This document shows, piece by piece, positions 49,614 to 58,382 of a DNA stretch of 64,000 nucleotides. The stretch is from NCBI RefSeq assembly GCF_003602005.1, contig NZ_QZWD01000005.1:124001-188000 (forward strand), written 5' to 3'. Origin of the DNA: Salinisphaera sp. Q1T1-3 (lineage in GTDB: Bacteria; Pseudomonadota; Gammaproteobacteria; Nevskiales; Salinisphaeraceae). The notes beneath the pieces were generated by a model that worked only from the letters and a program-made list of their open reading frames with translations, did no database searches and had not been told where the DNA came from. The first letter of the stretch is position 1. Every line of letters starts with the position of its first letter. Made by a program: the position numbers and the translations under genes.

Positions 49614-49625
49614 AACAGGCCCTAG
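49614..49625. repeat. R1 terminus remnant
   Basis: The 12-mer aacaggccctag, identical to the right end of R1 copies including the CTAG flank, stands directly after R3 without a matching left end. It may be what is left of an R1 element into which R3 inserted. Confidence 0.4.
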
Positions 49626-49678
49626 CCCGCAGGATTGAAGATCACGTGGCACGGATTCTGCTTCCACCAAAGGCCTTT

Positions 49679-49692
49679 GATTGTTAACAGTC
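49679..49692. promoter_or_regulatory. Purine-regulon palindrome before the permease gene
   Basis: GATTGTTAACAGTC agrees with the guaD palindrome at 11 of 14 positions and fits TTGTNNACA(A/G). It lies 107 bp before the permease start codon, in a promoter-like position. Binding by the GntR protein is inferred. Confidence 0.55.
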
Positions 49693-49799
49693 CGGTCGCG
49701 TTTCCGTATGCCGTCGGCTGTTTTGCCCGGGTCAGCGCCGGAACGTGACCCGCCGGCCGGCGTGCGCGCTCACATCAATCGTTTCATGCCGGTAACCTG

Positions 49800-51194
49800 A
49801 TGACGACTGCACCGAACAAACGCGATATGAGCGAAAGCCAGACCCCTGACCGTGAACCGGCAATAGCCTCGACCCCACAGGATCCCGTGGCCCGTTACTT
49901 CGATTTCGCACGCGAGGGGACGACCTGGCAGCGCGAGATCGTCGGCGGGGTGACGACGTTCCTGGCCATGGCCTACATCATGTTCGTCAATCCGACCATC
50001 CTGTCGGCGGCCGGCATGGATCAGGGCGCGCTGTTCACGGCCACCGGCCTGTCGGCGATCGTCGGGACACTGCTCATGGCGCTGGTTGCGCGGTATCCCG
50101 TCGGCATCGCCCCCAGCATGGGGCTCAATGCCTTTTTCGCTTATTCGGTGGTGCTCGGCATGGGCGTGTCCTGGCAGACAGCGCTGGTCGGTGTGCTGTT
50201 TTCCGGGTTGATCTTCGTGGCCATCACAGCGCTGCGGATACGCGAGATGGTTCTCGATGCGATCCCGCTGGATCTCAAGCTCGCCTCGGCTTGTGGCATC
50301 GGGCTCTTCATTGCGCTCATCGGTTTCGAGGATGCCGGTATCGTTGTCGATAACCAGGCGACACTCGTCATGCTCGGCAATCTGACGGCGCCGGCGACGC
50401 TGCTCACCGTCGTCGGACTGATCGTCTCGGTCGGGCTCATGCTCCGACGCGTGCCCGGTGCCATTTTCTTCGGCATGGTGGTGACATCACTGCTGGGAAT
50501 CGCCATGGGGGTGATCGCGATGCCCGATGCCGTGGTGAGCCTCGCGCCGAGCGTCACCCCGGTGTTCGGGACCGCCATCAGCCAGCTTTTCGCGCACCCC
50601 GAATCGCTGTTCACGCTCAACTTCTTGGTCGTGGTGCTGACTTTTCTGTTCGTCGAATTCTTCGACACGGCCGGCACGCTCATGGCCGTGGCGAACAAGG
50701 CCGGACTGATGGCGGGGAATACGATGCGCCGTGCGCGGCCGGCCATGCTCGCCGATTCGTCTTCCGTGGTCGCGTCCGCGCTGATCGGCACCTCGCCGAC
50801 CACTTCCTATATCGAGTCCACGGCCGGAGTGGCCTCCGGCGCCCGCACCGGCATGGCCTCGATCGTCACGGCGCTGCTGTTCGCTGCCGCGTTGTTCTTC
50901 TCGCCACTGCTGGCGGTGGTGACAGCACACGTGACCGCGCCCGCGCTGATCATCGTCGGCGTGCTGATGGTCTCCTCGCTTGGAGAAATCGACTGGAAAC
51001 GGCTGGAGATCGCCGTGCCGGCATTTCTGACGCTGATCGCCATGCCGGCGACCTACAGCATCGCCAACGGCATCGCGCTGGGTCTGGTGATGTATCCGAT
51101 CACCATGGTGGTGGCCGGCCGCGGGCGGGAGTTGCATCCGGTCATGTATATCCTGTTCGCGATCTTCGTGGCGTATTTCGCCTTTCTGTCGTAG
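49800..51194 (+). CDS. Purine base permease, AzgA/PbuG type (NCS2)
   Basis: 464 residues with about 12-14 hydrophobic segments. FAREGTTWQREIVGGVTTFLAMAYIMFVNPTILSAAGMD is the AzgA-type N-terminus. IAPSMGLNAFFAYSVV, FVEFFDTAGTLMAVA (about 281-295, substrate Glu/Asp) and GTSPTTSYIESTAGVASGARTG (about 325-346) are the two NCS2/AzgA signatures. Family members import adenine, guanine and hypoxanthine with protons. Placement with guaD and xdh supports this. Second ATG at 49827 is an alternative start. Confidence 0.92.
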   Translation: MTTAPNKRDMSESQTPDREPAIASTPQDPVARYFDFAREGTTWQREIVGGVTTFLAMAYIMFVNPTILSAAGMDQGALFTATGLSAIVGTLLMALVARYPVGIAPSMGLNAFFAYSVVLGMGVSWQTALVGVLFSGLIFVAITALRIREMVLDAIPLDLKLASACGIGLFIALIGFEDAGIVVDNQATLVMLGNLTAPATLLTVVGLIVSVGLMLRRVPGAIFFGMVVTSLLGIAMGVIAMPDAVVSLAPSVTPVFGTAISQLFAHPESLFTLNFLVVVLTFLFVEFFDTAGTLMAVANKAGLMAGNTMRRARPAMLADSSSVVASALIGTSPTTSYIESTAGVASGARTGMASIVTALLFAAALFFSPLLAVVTAHVTAPALIIVGVLMVSSLGEIDWKRLEIAVPAFLTLIAMPATYSIANGIALGLVMYPITMVVAGRGRELHPVMYILFAIFVAYFAFLS

Positions 51195-51318
51195 TGCATC
51201 GCGTCAGGCAAGACCGGCCGTGGTCGCAAACGCTCCAAGAAGAGCAATCCGGCGTGATTGATCACCGAGCTCGCGCGGCGATGGCACGTGCGTATCAACT
51301 CCGGCAGGTGCGAGACGC

Positions 51319-51639
51319 ATGAGCACGGCGCTTTCGGCAACCTTCATCTGTCTTCTTGTGCTCGGCATCGTCTGGTTTGTCTTATTGACGTTGTTGTTCC
51401 GTCGACTCGAAAAAGTACACCCGCATCGATATACGCGGATGGGCAGGCCCGACCTGTTCCGGAACCACGCGATGAAGACAGGTTTTGCGACCTTGAGATT
51501 TGTCATCAGACGCGAGCATCGCAGCTTGAAGGATCCGCGTCTGGGGTATCTCAGCGATACGGCGATGGCGGTTTTCGTTATATATATCGTCTTGTTTTTC
51601 AGCCTGTGCCTGGGCGTCTTTTTTGTAGAAGGGCACTGA
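51319..51639 (+). CDS. Small two-helix membrane protein, UspB-like layout
   Basis: 106 residues. N-terminal membrane helix about 7-29, a basic soluble middle (HPHRYTRMGRPDLFRNHAMKTGFATLRFV), and a second helix about 81-101. The layout (helix, L-x-P-x-x-Y-x-x-M/G-G-x-x-x-F, long basic loop, helix) recalls universal stress protein B, but identity is too weak to name it. No operon partner. Confidence 0.6.
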   Translation: MSTALSATFICLLVLGIVWFVLLTLLFRRLEKVHPHRYTRMGRPDLFRNHAMKTGFATLRFVIRREHRSLKDPRLGYLSDTAMAVFVIYIVLFFSLCLGVFFVEGH

Positions 51640-51985
51640 CCGAGTACCCATCGGCTCGCTGCGATCCACCGTCCAGAGCGCGGCCGCGGGTCGAGTTGGC
51701 GACGCGACCGTCTTCTGTGTAGGCGATAACCGGGCCTGAATTTTTCTCGTGGCGTCACGGCGTAGCTGTTGTGGGTCCGGGCCGGCGGATGCGCGGCGCC
51801 AACGGCGCAATTTCGGAGCGCGGTCGTGGCCCCGGCCGCGCGTGGCGCCTCGCCTGTCCGTTGACGGGCTCGGACCGTTCGTACGGCCACGCCTTGTTTC
51901 GCGACGAACGCTCCGGGCGCGCGACGACGAATCAGCCTCGACAGGTCTGATGCTTCAATCGGCCGTGCGGCCGCGATGTGCCGCG
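51640..51985. other. 346-bp gap without a recognised gene
   Basis: Between the small membrane protein gene and the gntR stop. Frames through it lack ribosome sites and family signs. A stretch near 51736 loosely recalls an R1 end but no partner end was found. Nothing else seen. Confidence 0.35.
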
Positions 51986-52723
51986 TTATCCCGGGCTTGC
52001 CGGCTGCGTGTCAGTGGCCGCGCCGAAGATCGCGGCGAGATCGACCGTATTCTGCGCGCGGGCGTAATCGAGTCGCGCTTCGAGATGCGACAGATGGGCC
52101 GTCATGAGCGCGGCGGCCTGTTTGCTGTCGCCGGCATCGAGCGCTTCGATGATATGGCGATGGTCGTCTTCGCGATAGCAGGCTGCCATCCCCGGGACCT
52201 TATAAAGTGCGACCGCGATGGAGGTGCGCAGGATCAGTCCGTCCAGCATGCCGGCCAGAACGCGATTGGGACAGGCCGCGGCAAGCTGCTGGTGGAAGGC
52301 CAGCGAGTGATGAATACGCTGGTCGTGTGCGCCGGCTTCGTGCGCGCTGCGTTCGTCATCGAGCGTTTTTTCCAGCGCCTGGCGCTGGCCGGCGGATAGA
52401 GCGCCGGCCGTCAGGCGCACGACTTCACATTCCACGAGCCGGCGCGCAGCGAACAGTTCCGCGGTTTCTTCCCGGCTGGGCTCGGCCACCGTCGCGCTCT
52501 GATTGCGACGACTGGTGAGGATGCCGTCGGCGGTCAGCCGTACCAGCGCCTTGCGCACGATCGCCCGGTTGACCGCGAACACCTGCGCAAGCCGGGATTC
52601 CGGCAGCCGCGTCCCGGCCGGCAGCTGCTGATTGAGGATGGCGTGACGCACTGATCGGGCAATACGCCAGGCGGGATCGTCCGTGGCGGTCGGTGGCTCG
52701 GATTGCTGCAGAAATTCACTCAT
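51986..52723 (-). CDS. GntR-family regulator with FCD domain, probable purine regulator
   Basis: 245 residues. Winged helix at about 18-85 (ILNQQLPAGTRLPESRLAQVFAVNRAIVRKALVRLTADGIL, the GntR signature), then an all-helical FCD ligand domain about 92-235 with metal-binding His positions (H-H-S-LAFHQQL, HRHIIEAL, HLSHLE). FadR/FCD proteins bind TNGTNNNACNA-type dyads. It is divergent from xdhA, and palindromes of that kind occur before xdhA, guaD, the permease and the urate oxidase. Likely repressor relieved by a purine catabolite (inference). Confidence 0.92.
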   Translation of the reverse strand: MSEFLQQSEPPTATDDPAWRIARSVRHAILNQQLPAGTRLPESRLAQVFAVNRAIVRKALVRLTADGILTSRRNQSATVAEPSREETAELFAARRLVECEVVRLTAGALSAGQRQALEKTLDDERSAHEAGAHDQRIHHSLAFHQQLAAACPNRVLAGMLDGLILRTSIAVALYKVPGMAACYREDDHRHIIEALDAGDSKQAAALMTAHLSHLEARLDYARAQNTVDLAAIFGAATDTQPASPG

Positions 52724-52771
52724 GAGAAGGCCGTCTGGCAGAGCACTCTTGTTCGCTGAATGGCACGGAAA

Positions 52772-52781
52772 TTGTTAACAA
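52772..52781. promoter_or_regulatory. Purine-regulon palindrome between gntR and xdhA
   Basis: Perfect palindrome TTGTTAACAA, 49 bp from the gntR start and 55 bp from the xdhA start. It shares the TTGTNNACAA form with the guaD sites and could serve both divergent promoters, giving autoregulation. Confidence 0.6.
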
Positions 52782-52836
52782 GTATAGTCATATATTGCCG
52801 GTAATCGTTTCGCCGGCGTCTGTATGGGAGGTGACA

Positions 52837-54288
52837 GTGCGCCATACTCTACGCTTCCTCCTGGGCGATACGCTGCAGGAGCTGACCGGCGTCGATCCGA
52901 CTCAGACCGTACTCGCCTGGCTGCGTGCCAACGGACACACCGGAACCAAGGAAGGCTGTGCGGAAGGGGATTGCGGGGCCTGCACGGTCGTGATCGGTCG
53001 GGCGGATGCCGATGGGGCTATGGTCTATCGTGCGCTCAATGCCTGCATCATGTTTGTCGGCATGCTCGACGGCGCACAGTTGCTGACTGTCGCGCATCTG
53101 GCCGCCGCAGACGGCACCCTGCACCCGGTCCAGCAGGCGCTGGTCGATCACCACGGCTCGCAGTGCGGTTTCTGTACGCCGGGCTTCGTGATGTCGCTTT
53201 ACAGTTTCTATCGCAGTGGCCAGACGCCGACGCGAGCCGGTGTGTCGGACGCCATCGCGGGCAATCTGTGTCGCTGTACCGGCTATCGTCCGATCGTGGA
53301 TGCCGCCCTGTGCATGCACGACTATCCGGTCGTCGATGCGGGCGATACCGCGGCCATTGCCGCCCGTCTTCGCGCCCTGGACGACGGCGAGCCGATGGAT
53401 GTCGGCGACGGTGATCGCCGCTTCATCGCGCCGCGCGATCTGGCCGGGGTACAGCAGGCGCTGGCGCGTCATCCCACGGCGAGGCTGGTGGCCGGTGGCA
53501 CGGATGTCGGTCTGTGGGTGACCAAGCAACATCGTGACCTGGCGGTATTGATTCATCTGTCGCGGGTCAGCGAATTGCAGGGGATCGCGACATCGCCGAC
53601 GACGTTGATCATCGGCGGGGCGACCACACATGCAACCGCCCTGAGCGGGCTCGCCGCGCTGCATGCGGATATCGGCGAGCTGTTTCGTCGGTTTGGTTCC
53701 TGTCTGATCCGCAATGCCTCGACGGTGGGCGGCAACATCGCCAACGGTTCGCCGATCGGTGACTCGATGCCGGTGCTGATCGCACTCGGGGCCGAGGTGG
53801 AACTGGCGGGCCCGGTGGATCGGCGCCGGGTCGTGCTCGAGGCGCTGTACCGTGATTATCAGGAACAGGCCCGGGCATCAAACGAACTCGTCGCTCGCAT
53901 CGTGGTGCCGCGTCTGAGCGCGAATCAGCGATTCGGCTGCTACAAGCTCTCCAAGCGTTTCGACCAGGATATTTCGGCGGTCTGTGCTGCGTTTCGCATC
54001 ACGCTGGATGCAGGGCGCGTCATCGAAGCCCGGCTGGCTTTCGGTGGCATGGCCGCGATTCCGATTCGCGCCCGCCGGGCCGAAGCCGCGCTGGTGGGAC
54101 AGGCATGGAACGAGGCGAGTGTCGCGGCTGCCCGTGATGCGCTGGCCGAGGAGCTGTCGCCGATCAGTGACATGCGCGCCTCGGCGTCGTACCGACAGCG
54201 GGCGGCCGCGCAGCTTCTGCATCGTTTCTGGGTAGAAACCACCACGCCGGAGACATCGACACGCGTGTTGGCGGCGGAGCCGGTGTGA
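52837..54288 (+). CDS. xdhA: Xanthine dehydrogenase small subunit (2Fe-2S and FAD domains)
   Basis: 483 residues. 2Fe-2S ferredoxin domain with EGCAEGDCGACTV (about 41-53), second cluster CGFCTPGF and NLCRCTGYRPI (about 110-155), then FAD domain with ARLVAGGTDVGLW (about 217-229) and IRNASTVGGNIANGSPIGDS (about 291-310). Passes electrons from the Mo site to NAD+. GTG start chosen because GGGAGG lies 5 bases before it and the family N-terminus RHTLRFLLGD begins there. Overlaps xdhB by 4 bp. Confidence 0.95.
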   Translation: MRHTLRFLLGDTLQELTGVDPTQTVLAWLRANGHTGTKEGCAEGDCGACTVVIGRADADGAMVYRALNACIMFVGMLDGAQLLTVAHLAAADGTLHPVQQALVDHHGSQCGFCTPGFVMSLYSFYRSGQTPTRAGVSDAIAGNLCRCTGYRPIVDAALCMHDYPVVDAGDTAAIAARLRALDDGEPMDVGDGDRRFIAPRDLAGVQQALARHPTARLVAGGTDVGLWVTKQHRDLAVLIHLSRVSELQGIATSPTTLIIGGATTHATALSGLAALHADIGELFRRFGSCLIRNASTVGGNIANGSPIGDSMPVLIALGAEVELAGPVDRRRVVLEALYRDYQEQARASNELVARIVVPRLSANQRFGCYKLSKRFDQDISAVCAAFRITLDAGRVIEARLAFGGMAAIPIRARRAEAALVGQAWNEASVAAARDALAEELSPISDMRASASYRQRAAAQLLHRFWVETTTPETSTRVLAAEPV

Positions 54289-56648
54289 TGGATCAGCCCA
54301 CCCCGAAGCACAATCCCAGCGCCCGTCAGCCGATCGCGCACGACAGTGCGCATAAACACGTCACCGGTACGGCCCGTTACGGCGACGATATCCCGGAGCC
54401 GCGCGGTCTGTTGCATACCTATGCCTTTCCGGCCGAACGCACCCATGCTCGTGTGAGTCGACTGGATCTGTCGGCTGTCCGGGCGGCGCCGGGCGTGGCT
54501 GCGGTCGTCTCGGCGGCCGATCTGGCGGCTACGACCAACGATATCGGGCCGGTCTTTCCGGGCGACCAGGTGTTCGCCGATGGCGAGGTCCTGTTCTACG
54601 GCCAGCCGCTGTTCGCCGTGGCGGCCGAATCAATCGCCGCGGCGCGTCGAGCCGCGGGTCGGGCGATCGTCGAATATGTGGATCTGCCGGCGATTCTGAC
54701 CACCGACGCGGCGATCGACGCCGAGGCGTTCGTTGTGCCGTCCAAGACCTGGGGCCAGGGCGATCCGGACCGGGCTCTGGCAAGCGCGCCGCATCGGTTG
54801 AGCGGACGAACGACGGTCGGCGGCCAGGAGCATTTCTATCTCGAGGGCCAGGTTGCACTGGCCGTGCCCGGCGAGGATGGTGATCTGCTGGTCCACAGCT
54901 CGACGCAGCATCCGTCCGAAGTCCAGCGGGCGATCGCTCACGTGCTCGGCCGCGCCGATCATGCGGTGACGGTCGAGAACCGACGCATGGGCGGCGGTTT
55001 CGGGGGCAAGGAGACCCAGGGGGCCTGGTTCGCGGTGATCGCGGCCTGGCTGGCGGCGGCTACCGGGCGTCCAGTGAAGTATCGCCTGGATCGCGACGAT
55101 GACATGACGATGACCGGCAAGCGGCATCCGTTTGTCATCGATTACGACGTGGGCTTTGACGCCGACGGCCGGATCGTCGCACTCGACGTGATCCAGGCCG
55201 CCGACTGCGGCTATGCGCCGGATCTGTCGCATTCGATCGCGGATCGGGCGATGTATCACGCCGACAACGCCTATTATCTCGGCGATGTCCGGGTGACTTC
55301 GCATCGCTGTCGCACGCACAAGGTCTCGAACACTGCCTTCCGCGGTTTCGGCGGGCCGCAGGGCATGATCGGCATCGAGGAGATCATCGAGCAGATCGCC
55401 CGAGCGACTGGTCTGGACCCGCTCACCGTGCGTCGGCGCAACTACTACGGCACCGAGAATCGCAACCGCACGCCGTACGGCATGACGGTGGACGACAACA
55501 TCCTCGATCCGTTGACCGATGAACTGCTGGCCTCGGTCGATTATGCCCGCCGCCGGGCCGCGATCGCGGACGACAACGCCGCGAATGCCGTGCTCAAGAA
55601 AGGGTTGGCGTTCACCCCGGTGAAGTTCGGGATCTCCTTCACCAGCAAGTTTCTCAATCAGGCCGGCGCGCTGGTCCTGGTCTATCTCGATGGCAGTGTC
55701 CAGCTCAACCACGGCGGGACAGAGATGGGCCAGGGCCTGCACACCAAGGTTGCGCAGGTCGTCGCCGAGGTTTTCGGGCTGGACTTCGAGCGGGTGCGGA
55801 TCACCGCGACGAACACTGGCAAGGTGCCCAACACCTCGCCCACGGCCGCCTCGTCGGGCAGCGATCTGAACGGGGCTGCGGCCTACAACGCCGCCCGCAA
55901 GATCGTCGATCGGCTGCTGCCGGTCATTCGTGATCATTTCGATGTGCCCAGCGAAGATGCCATCCGTTTTGGCGAGAACGCGGTCCATGCCGGGCCGCGC
56001 CGTCTGGGCTCGTTCGCCGACATCGTGCAGATCGCGCACCGGGCCCGGGTCCAGCTATCGGCGGCCGGGTTCTATGCCACGCCCAAGATCGAAGTCGACG
56101 CGTTGGGCCGGGGGCGCCCGTTTTTCTACTTCGCCTACGGCGTGGCCTGCTCGGAAGTCGTGATCGACACGCTGACCGGGGAGCACCGGATGACCCGTGT
56201 CGATATTCTGCACGACGTCGGGAAATCGCTGAATCCGGCCATCGACATGGGCCAGATCGAAGGCGGCTTCATCCAGGGCGTGGGCTGGCTGACGACCGAG
56301 GAAAACGTCTGGGATGCATCCGGCAAGCTACTCACGCACGCCCCCTCGACCTACAAGATCCCGGTCGCCTCGGATGTCTGCGCGCGATTCACTGCCCGCA
56401 TCTATGAGCGCGGGGAGAACGTGGAGGACGCGGTCTATCGTTCCAAGGCTGTCGGCGAACCGCCGTTCATGCTGAGCCTGTCGGTTTTGCATGCCCTCAA
56501 GGACGCACTGGCCGCCATCGACGGGTATCGCAGCGCCGCGCCTCTGAACGCGCCCGCCACGCCAGAGGCAGTTCTGGCGGCGGCCGATGCCATGGCCGAG
56601 CGGGCCGCGCGACGAAGTATTTCCGCACTGCCGGAGCCGGCCGAGTGA
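54285..56648 (+). CDS. xdhB: Xanthine dehydrogenase molybdopterin-binding subunit
   Basis: 787 residues. N-terminal HDSAHKHVTGTARYGDDIPEPRGLLH, then molybdopterin-contact motifs GGGFGGKE (about 238-245), NTAFRGFGGPQGM (about 351-363), GGTEMGQGLHTKVAQV and the catalytic Glu in SKAVGEPPFMLSLSVLHAL (about 722-740). Oxidises hypoxanthine and xanthine to urate. Operon xdhAB; xdhC follows after a 206-bp gap holding an R2 element. Confidence 0.96.
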   Translation: MMDQPTPKHNPSARQPIAHDSAHKHVTGTARYGDDIPEPRGLLHTYAFPAERTHARVSRLDLSAVRAAPGVAAVVSAADLAATTNDIGPVFPGDQVFADGEVLFYGQPLFAVAAESIAAARRAAGRAIVEYVDLPAILTTDAAIDAEAFVVPSKTWGQGDPDRALASAPHRLSGRTTVGGQEHFYLEGQVALAVPGEDGDLLVHSSTQHPSEVQRAIAHVLGRADHAVTVENRRMGGGFGGKETQGAWFAVIAAWLAAATGRPVKYRLDRDDDMTMTGKRHPFVIDYDVGFDADGRIVALDVIQAADCGYAPDLSHSIADRAMYHADNAYYLGDVRVTSHRCRTHKVSNTAFRGFGGPQGMIGIEEIIEQIARATGLDPLTVRRRNYYGTENRNRTPYGMTVDDNILDPLTDELLASVDYARRRAAIADDNAANAVLKKGLAFTPVKFGISFTSKFLNQAGALVLVYLDGSVQLNHGGTEMGQGLHTKVAQVVAEVFGLDFERVRITATNTGKVPNTSPTAASSGSDLNGAAAYNAARKIVDRLLPVIRDHFDVPSEDAIRFGENAVHAGPRRLGSFADIVQIAHRARVQLSAAGFYATPKIEVDALGRGRPFFYFAYGVACSEVVIDTLTGEHRMTRVDILHDVGKSLNPAIDMGQIEGGFIQGVGWLTTEENVWDASGKLLTHAPSTYKIPVASDVCARFTARIYERGENVEDAVYRSKAVGEPPFMLSLSVLHALKDALAAIDGYRSAAPLNAPATPEAVLAAADAMAERAARRSISALPEPAE

Positions 56649-56663
56649 CGGTCTGTCTCGTTA

Positions 56664-56839
56664 TCAACGCGGTATGAAAATAGATGATTTTTCGGGTTGA
56701 TAACACGCGTGTGCGAAAGCACGCGCGCCACGGCCAACGGCCGTGAAGCCATTGAAAATAAAAGACAGGCAGGTGCCGGCGTTTCTTTCGATGGTGTTGA
56801 AAACAGCTGACGTCGTCAGCGGTGTTGGTGCCGGATTAA
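56664..56839. mobile_element. R2 repeat (copy 2) between xdhB and xdhC
   Basis: About 176 bp, closely matching 744-920. Ends tcaacgcgg and ccggattaa, with TA on both sides (56662-56663, 56840-56841). The three hairpins are kept, the last one with mismatches in its right arm. It ends 15 bp before the xdhC start, just upstream of that gene's GGAG, so xdhC translation would take place directly after a string of hairpins in the xdh mRNA. Confidence 0.75.
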
Positions 56840-56854
56840 TAATCGGAGAGCACG

Positions 56855-57826
56855 ATGACTGCGCAATCCATCTGGGCGGCGATTGATGAGCGTCTGGCCG
56901 CCGGCCAGCGGCTCTGGATCGTCGCCGTCGTGGCCCATACTCGCGGTTCGCCAGGTACCACCGGCGCGGTCCTCTACGTGGCCGACAACGGCGATGTCGG
57001 CGGCACGATCGGCGGCGGGGGCATGGAGAAACGTCTGATCGCCGATGGCCATGCCGCGCTGGGCGCCCCGGCCTATGGGCCGCGCTGGCGTCGCGAGGTT
57101 CACCGCGCGGACGCCGGGGAAGTAGCCTCCGGACTGATCTGTGCCGGTGAGCAGTGCAACGTGATGTTCGTTGTCGAACCCGAGCGCGACGGCGCCGCCA
57201 TCCGAGCCTTCGGCAGGGCGCTCGTGACCGGTGAAACCGGCGTGCTGACAATCACGACCGACGCGCCCGTCGTGTTCGTGGCCGGTGAGGCGACGCCGAC
57301 CGGTGTCTGGCCGGCCACCGACCGGGCTTGCGCGCGGGTAACGATCTCATCGAGACAGACGCGTCGGCTCGTCGTTTTCGGCGGCGGACACTGTGGGCGG
57401 CAATTGGCGAGTCTGGCAACCGATATCGGTTATCACGTGACCGTCCATGATCGGCGCGGCGAGGTGTTGTCCGATGCAGGGTGGCCGGCCGGTGTCGCAC
57501 GACGCCAGCTGCCGGAGACCGGTATCCCCGATATCGTCACACGGGATGCGACCGGGGCGTTCGCCGTGGTCATGAACGATAACGTGCTGGCGGATGTCGC
57601 GGTGCTGGCGGCCGTCGCGAATCTGCCGTGGCGCTGGCTCGGGGTGATGGGTAGCCGCCACAAGATCCATGTCATTCGCAGCAAACTCGGCGAGGCCAGC
57701 GTGGCCGACGAGACCATCGCCCGAATCGTCGGGCCGATCGGCCTGCCGATGAAAAGCGATACGCCGGCCGAAATCGCGGTCAGCGTGATGGGCCAGTTGC
57801 TCCAGATCGAAGGTCGGGCACGCTAG
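56855..57826 (+). CDS. xdhC: Xanthine dehydrogenase accessory protein XdhC
   Basis: 323 residues. N-terminal XdhC/CoxI domain (RLWIVAVVAHTRGSPGTTGAVLYV; GTIGGGGMEKRL; ICAGEQCNVMFV with the conserved CxGxxC-like pattern) and C-terminal Rossmann domain (RLVVFGGGHCGRQLASLA, about 170-187; WRWLGVMGSRHK). Chaperone that inserts sulfurated molybdenum cofactor into XdhB. Start has GGAGAG 6 bases upstream. The stop TAG is the TAG of the CTAG that flanks R1 copy D. Confidence 0.94.
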   Translation: MTAQSIWAAIDERLAAGQRLWIVAVVAHTRGSPGTTGAVLYVADNGDVGGTIGGGGMEKRLIADGHAALGAPAYGPRWRREVHRADAGEVASGLICAGEQCNVMFVVEPERDGAAIRAFGRALVTGETGVLTITTDAPVVFVAGEATPTGVWPATDRACARVTISSRQTRRLVVFGGGHCGRQLASLATDIGYHVTVHDRRGEVLSDAGWPAGVARRQLPETGIPDIVTRDATGAFAVVMNDNVLADVAVLAAVANLPWRWLGVMGSRHKIHVIRSKLGEASVADETIARIVGPIGLPMKSDTPAEIAVSVMGQLLQIEGRAR

Positions 57827-58132
57827 GGCCTGTTGATGTGTCGTGCGAGTCCGCGCCAAGCGCGCCCTGAAATTGACGATGGGCGGCAAGACGAGGCGCC
57901 GCAGGCATAGCGTGTCATTCTGCGCCAGCGGGCTACAATGCTGGATTGCCGTCGTGTTCTTGATTTTGGGGCGCTTGTCCCTTCGGGTTGGGCCGCCCAT
58001 GAAAAATCGACGATGGGCGCCCGGCGGCGTTTCGAGTCTGGATCGTGGCACCCCACGATCGGCGACTCGCGCCTTGCCGGACACACGGCGGTCTCTCGAT
58101 GAAAAGGCGCTCGAAAGAAACATCAACAGGCC
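57827..58132. mobile_element. R1 repeat (copy D) after xdhC
   Basis: 306 bp, opposite orientation to copy B and recognisably homologous along its length (shared ggcaagacgaggcg, gcatagcgtgtcat, ggatcgtggca, gcgccttgc segments). Left flank is CTAG (57823-57826); the right flank is CGGG, so one flank has mutated. Ends are 23-bp imperfect inverted repeats. Hairpin with 7-bp arms at 58042-58059. No protein of its own. Confidence 0.75.
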
Positions 58133-58382
58133 CGGGCGCGTCGTCACGAGATAGACCGTCGCGGCGCCTGCGGCCAGGCCGCGGGCGCGCCTTGCCTGGC
58201 AACGTCGGCGGGCCAATGCGGCTGCTGATCTCCCGACGATACAACTGGGGCATATCGACGCCGGCGCGTCGGGATCGGGAACGGTGCCGACACGATGACC
58301 GGCGGCCATCGCCCGGCTCCGCTCAGGCGCCAGCCGGATCATCGTCACCGAACCGGCCGCGTATCGATAGCGGGCGGATCGG

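Noticed and set aside
51730-51990. Possible fourth R1 copy starting near gggcctgaattttt
   Set aside because: Only about 15 bases resemble an R1 end; no CTAG flank and no second terminus could be found.
57347-58348. 333-codon minus-strand frame over the end of xdhC and R1 copy D
   Set aside because: Antisense to xdhC and made of repeat sequence; no recognisable family.
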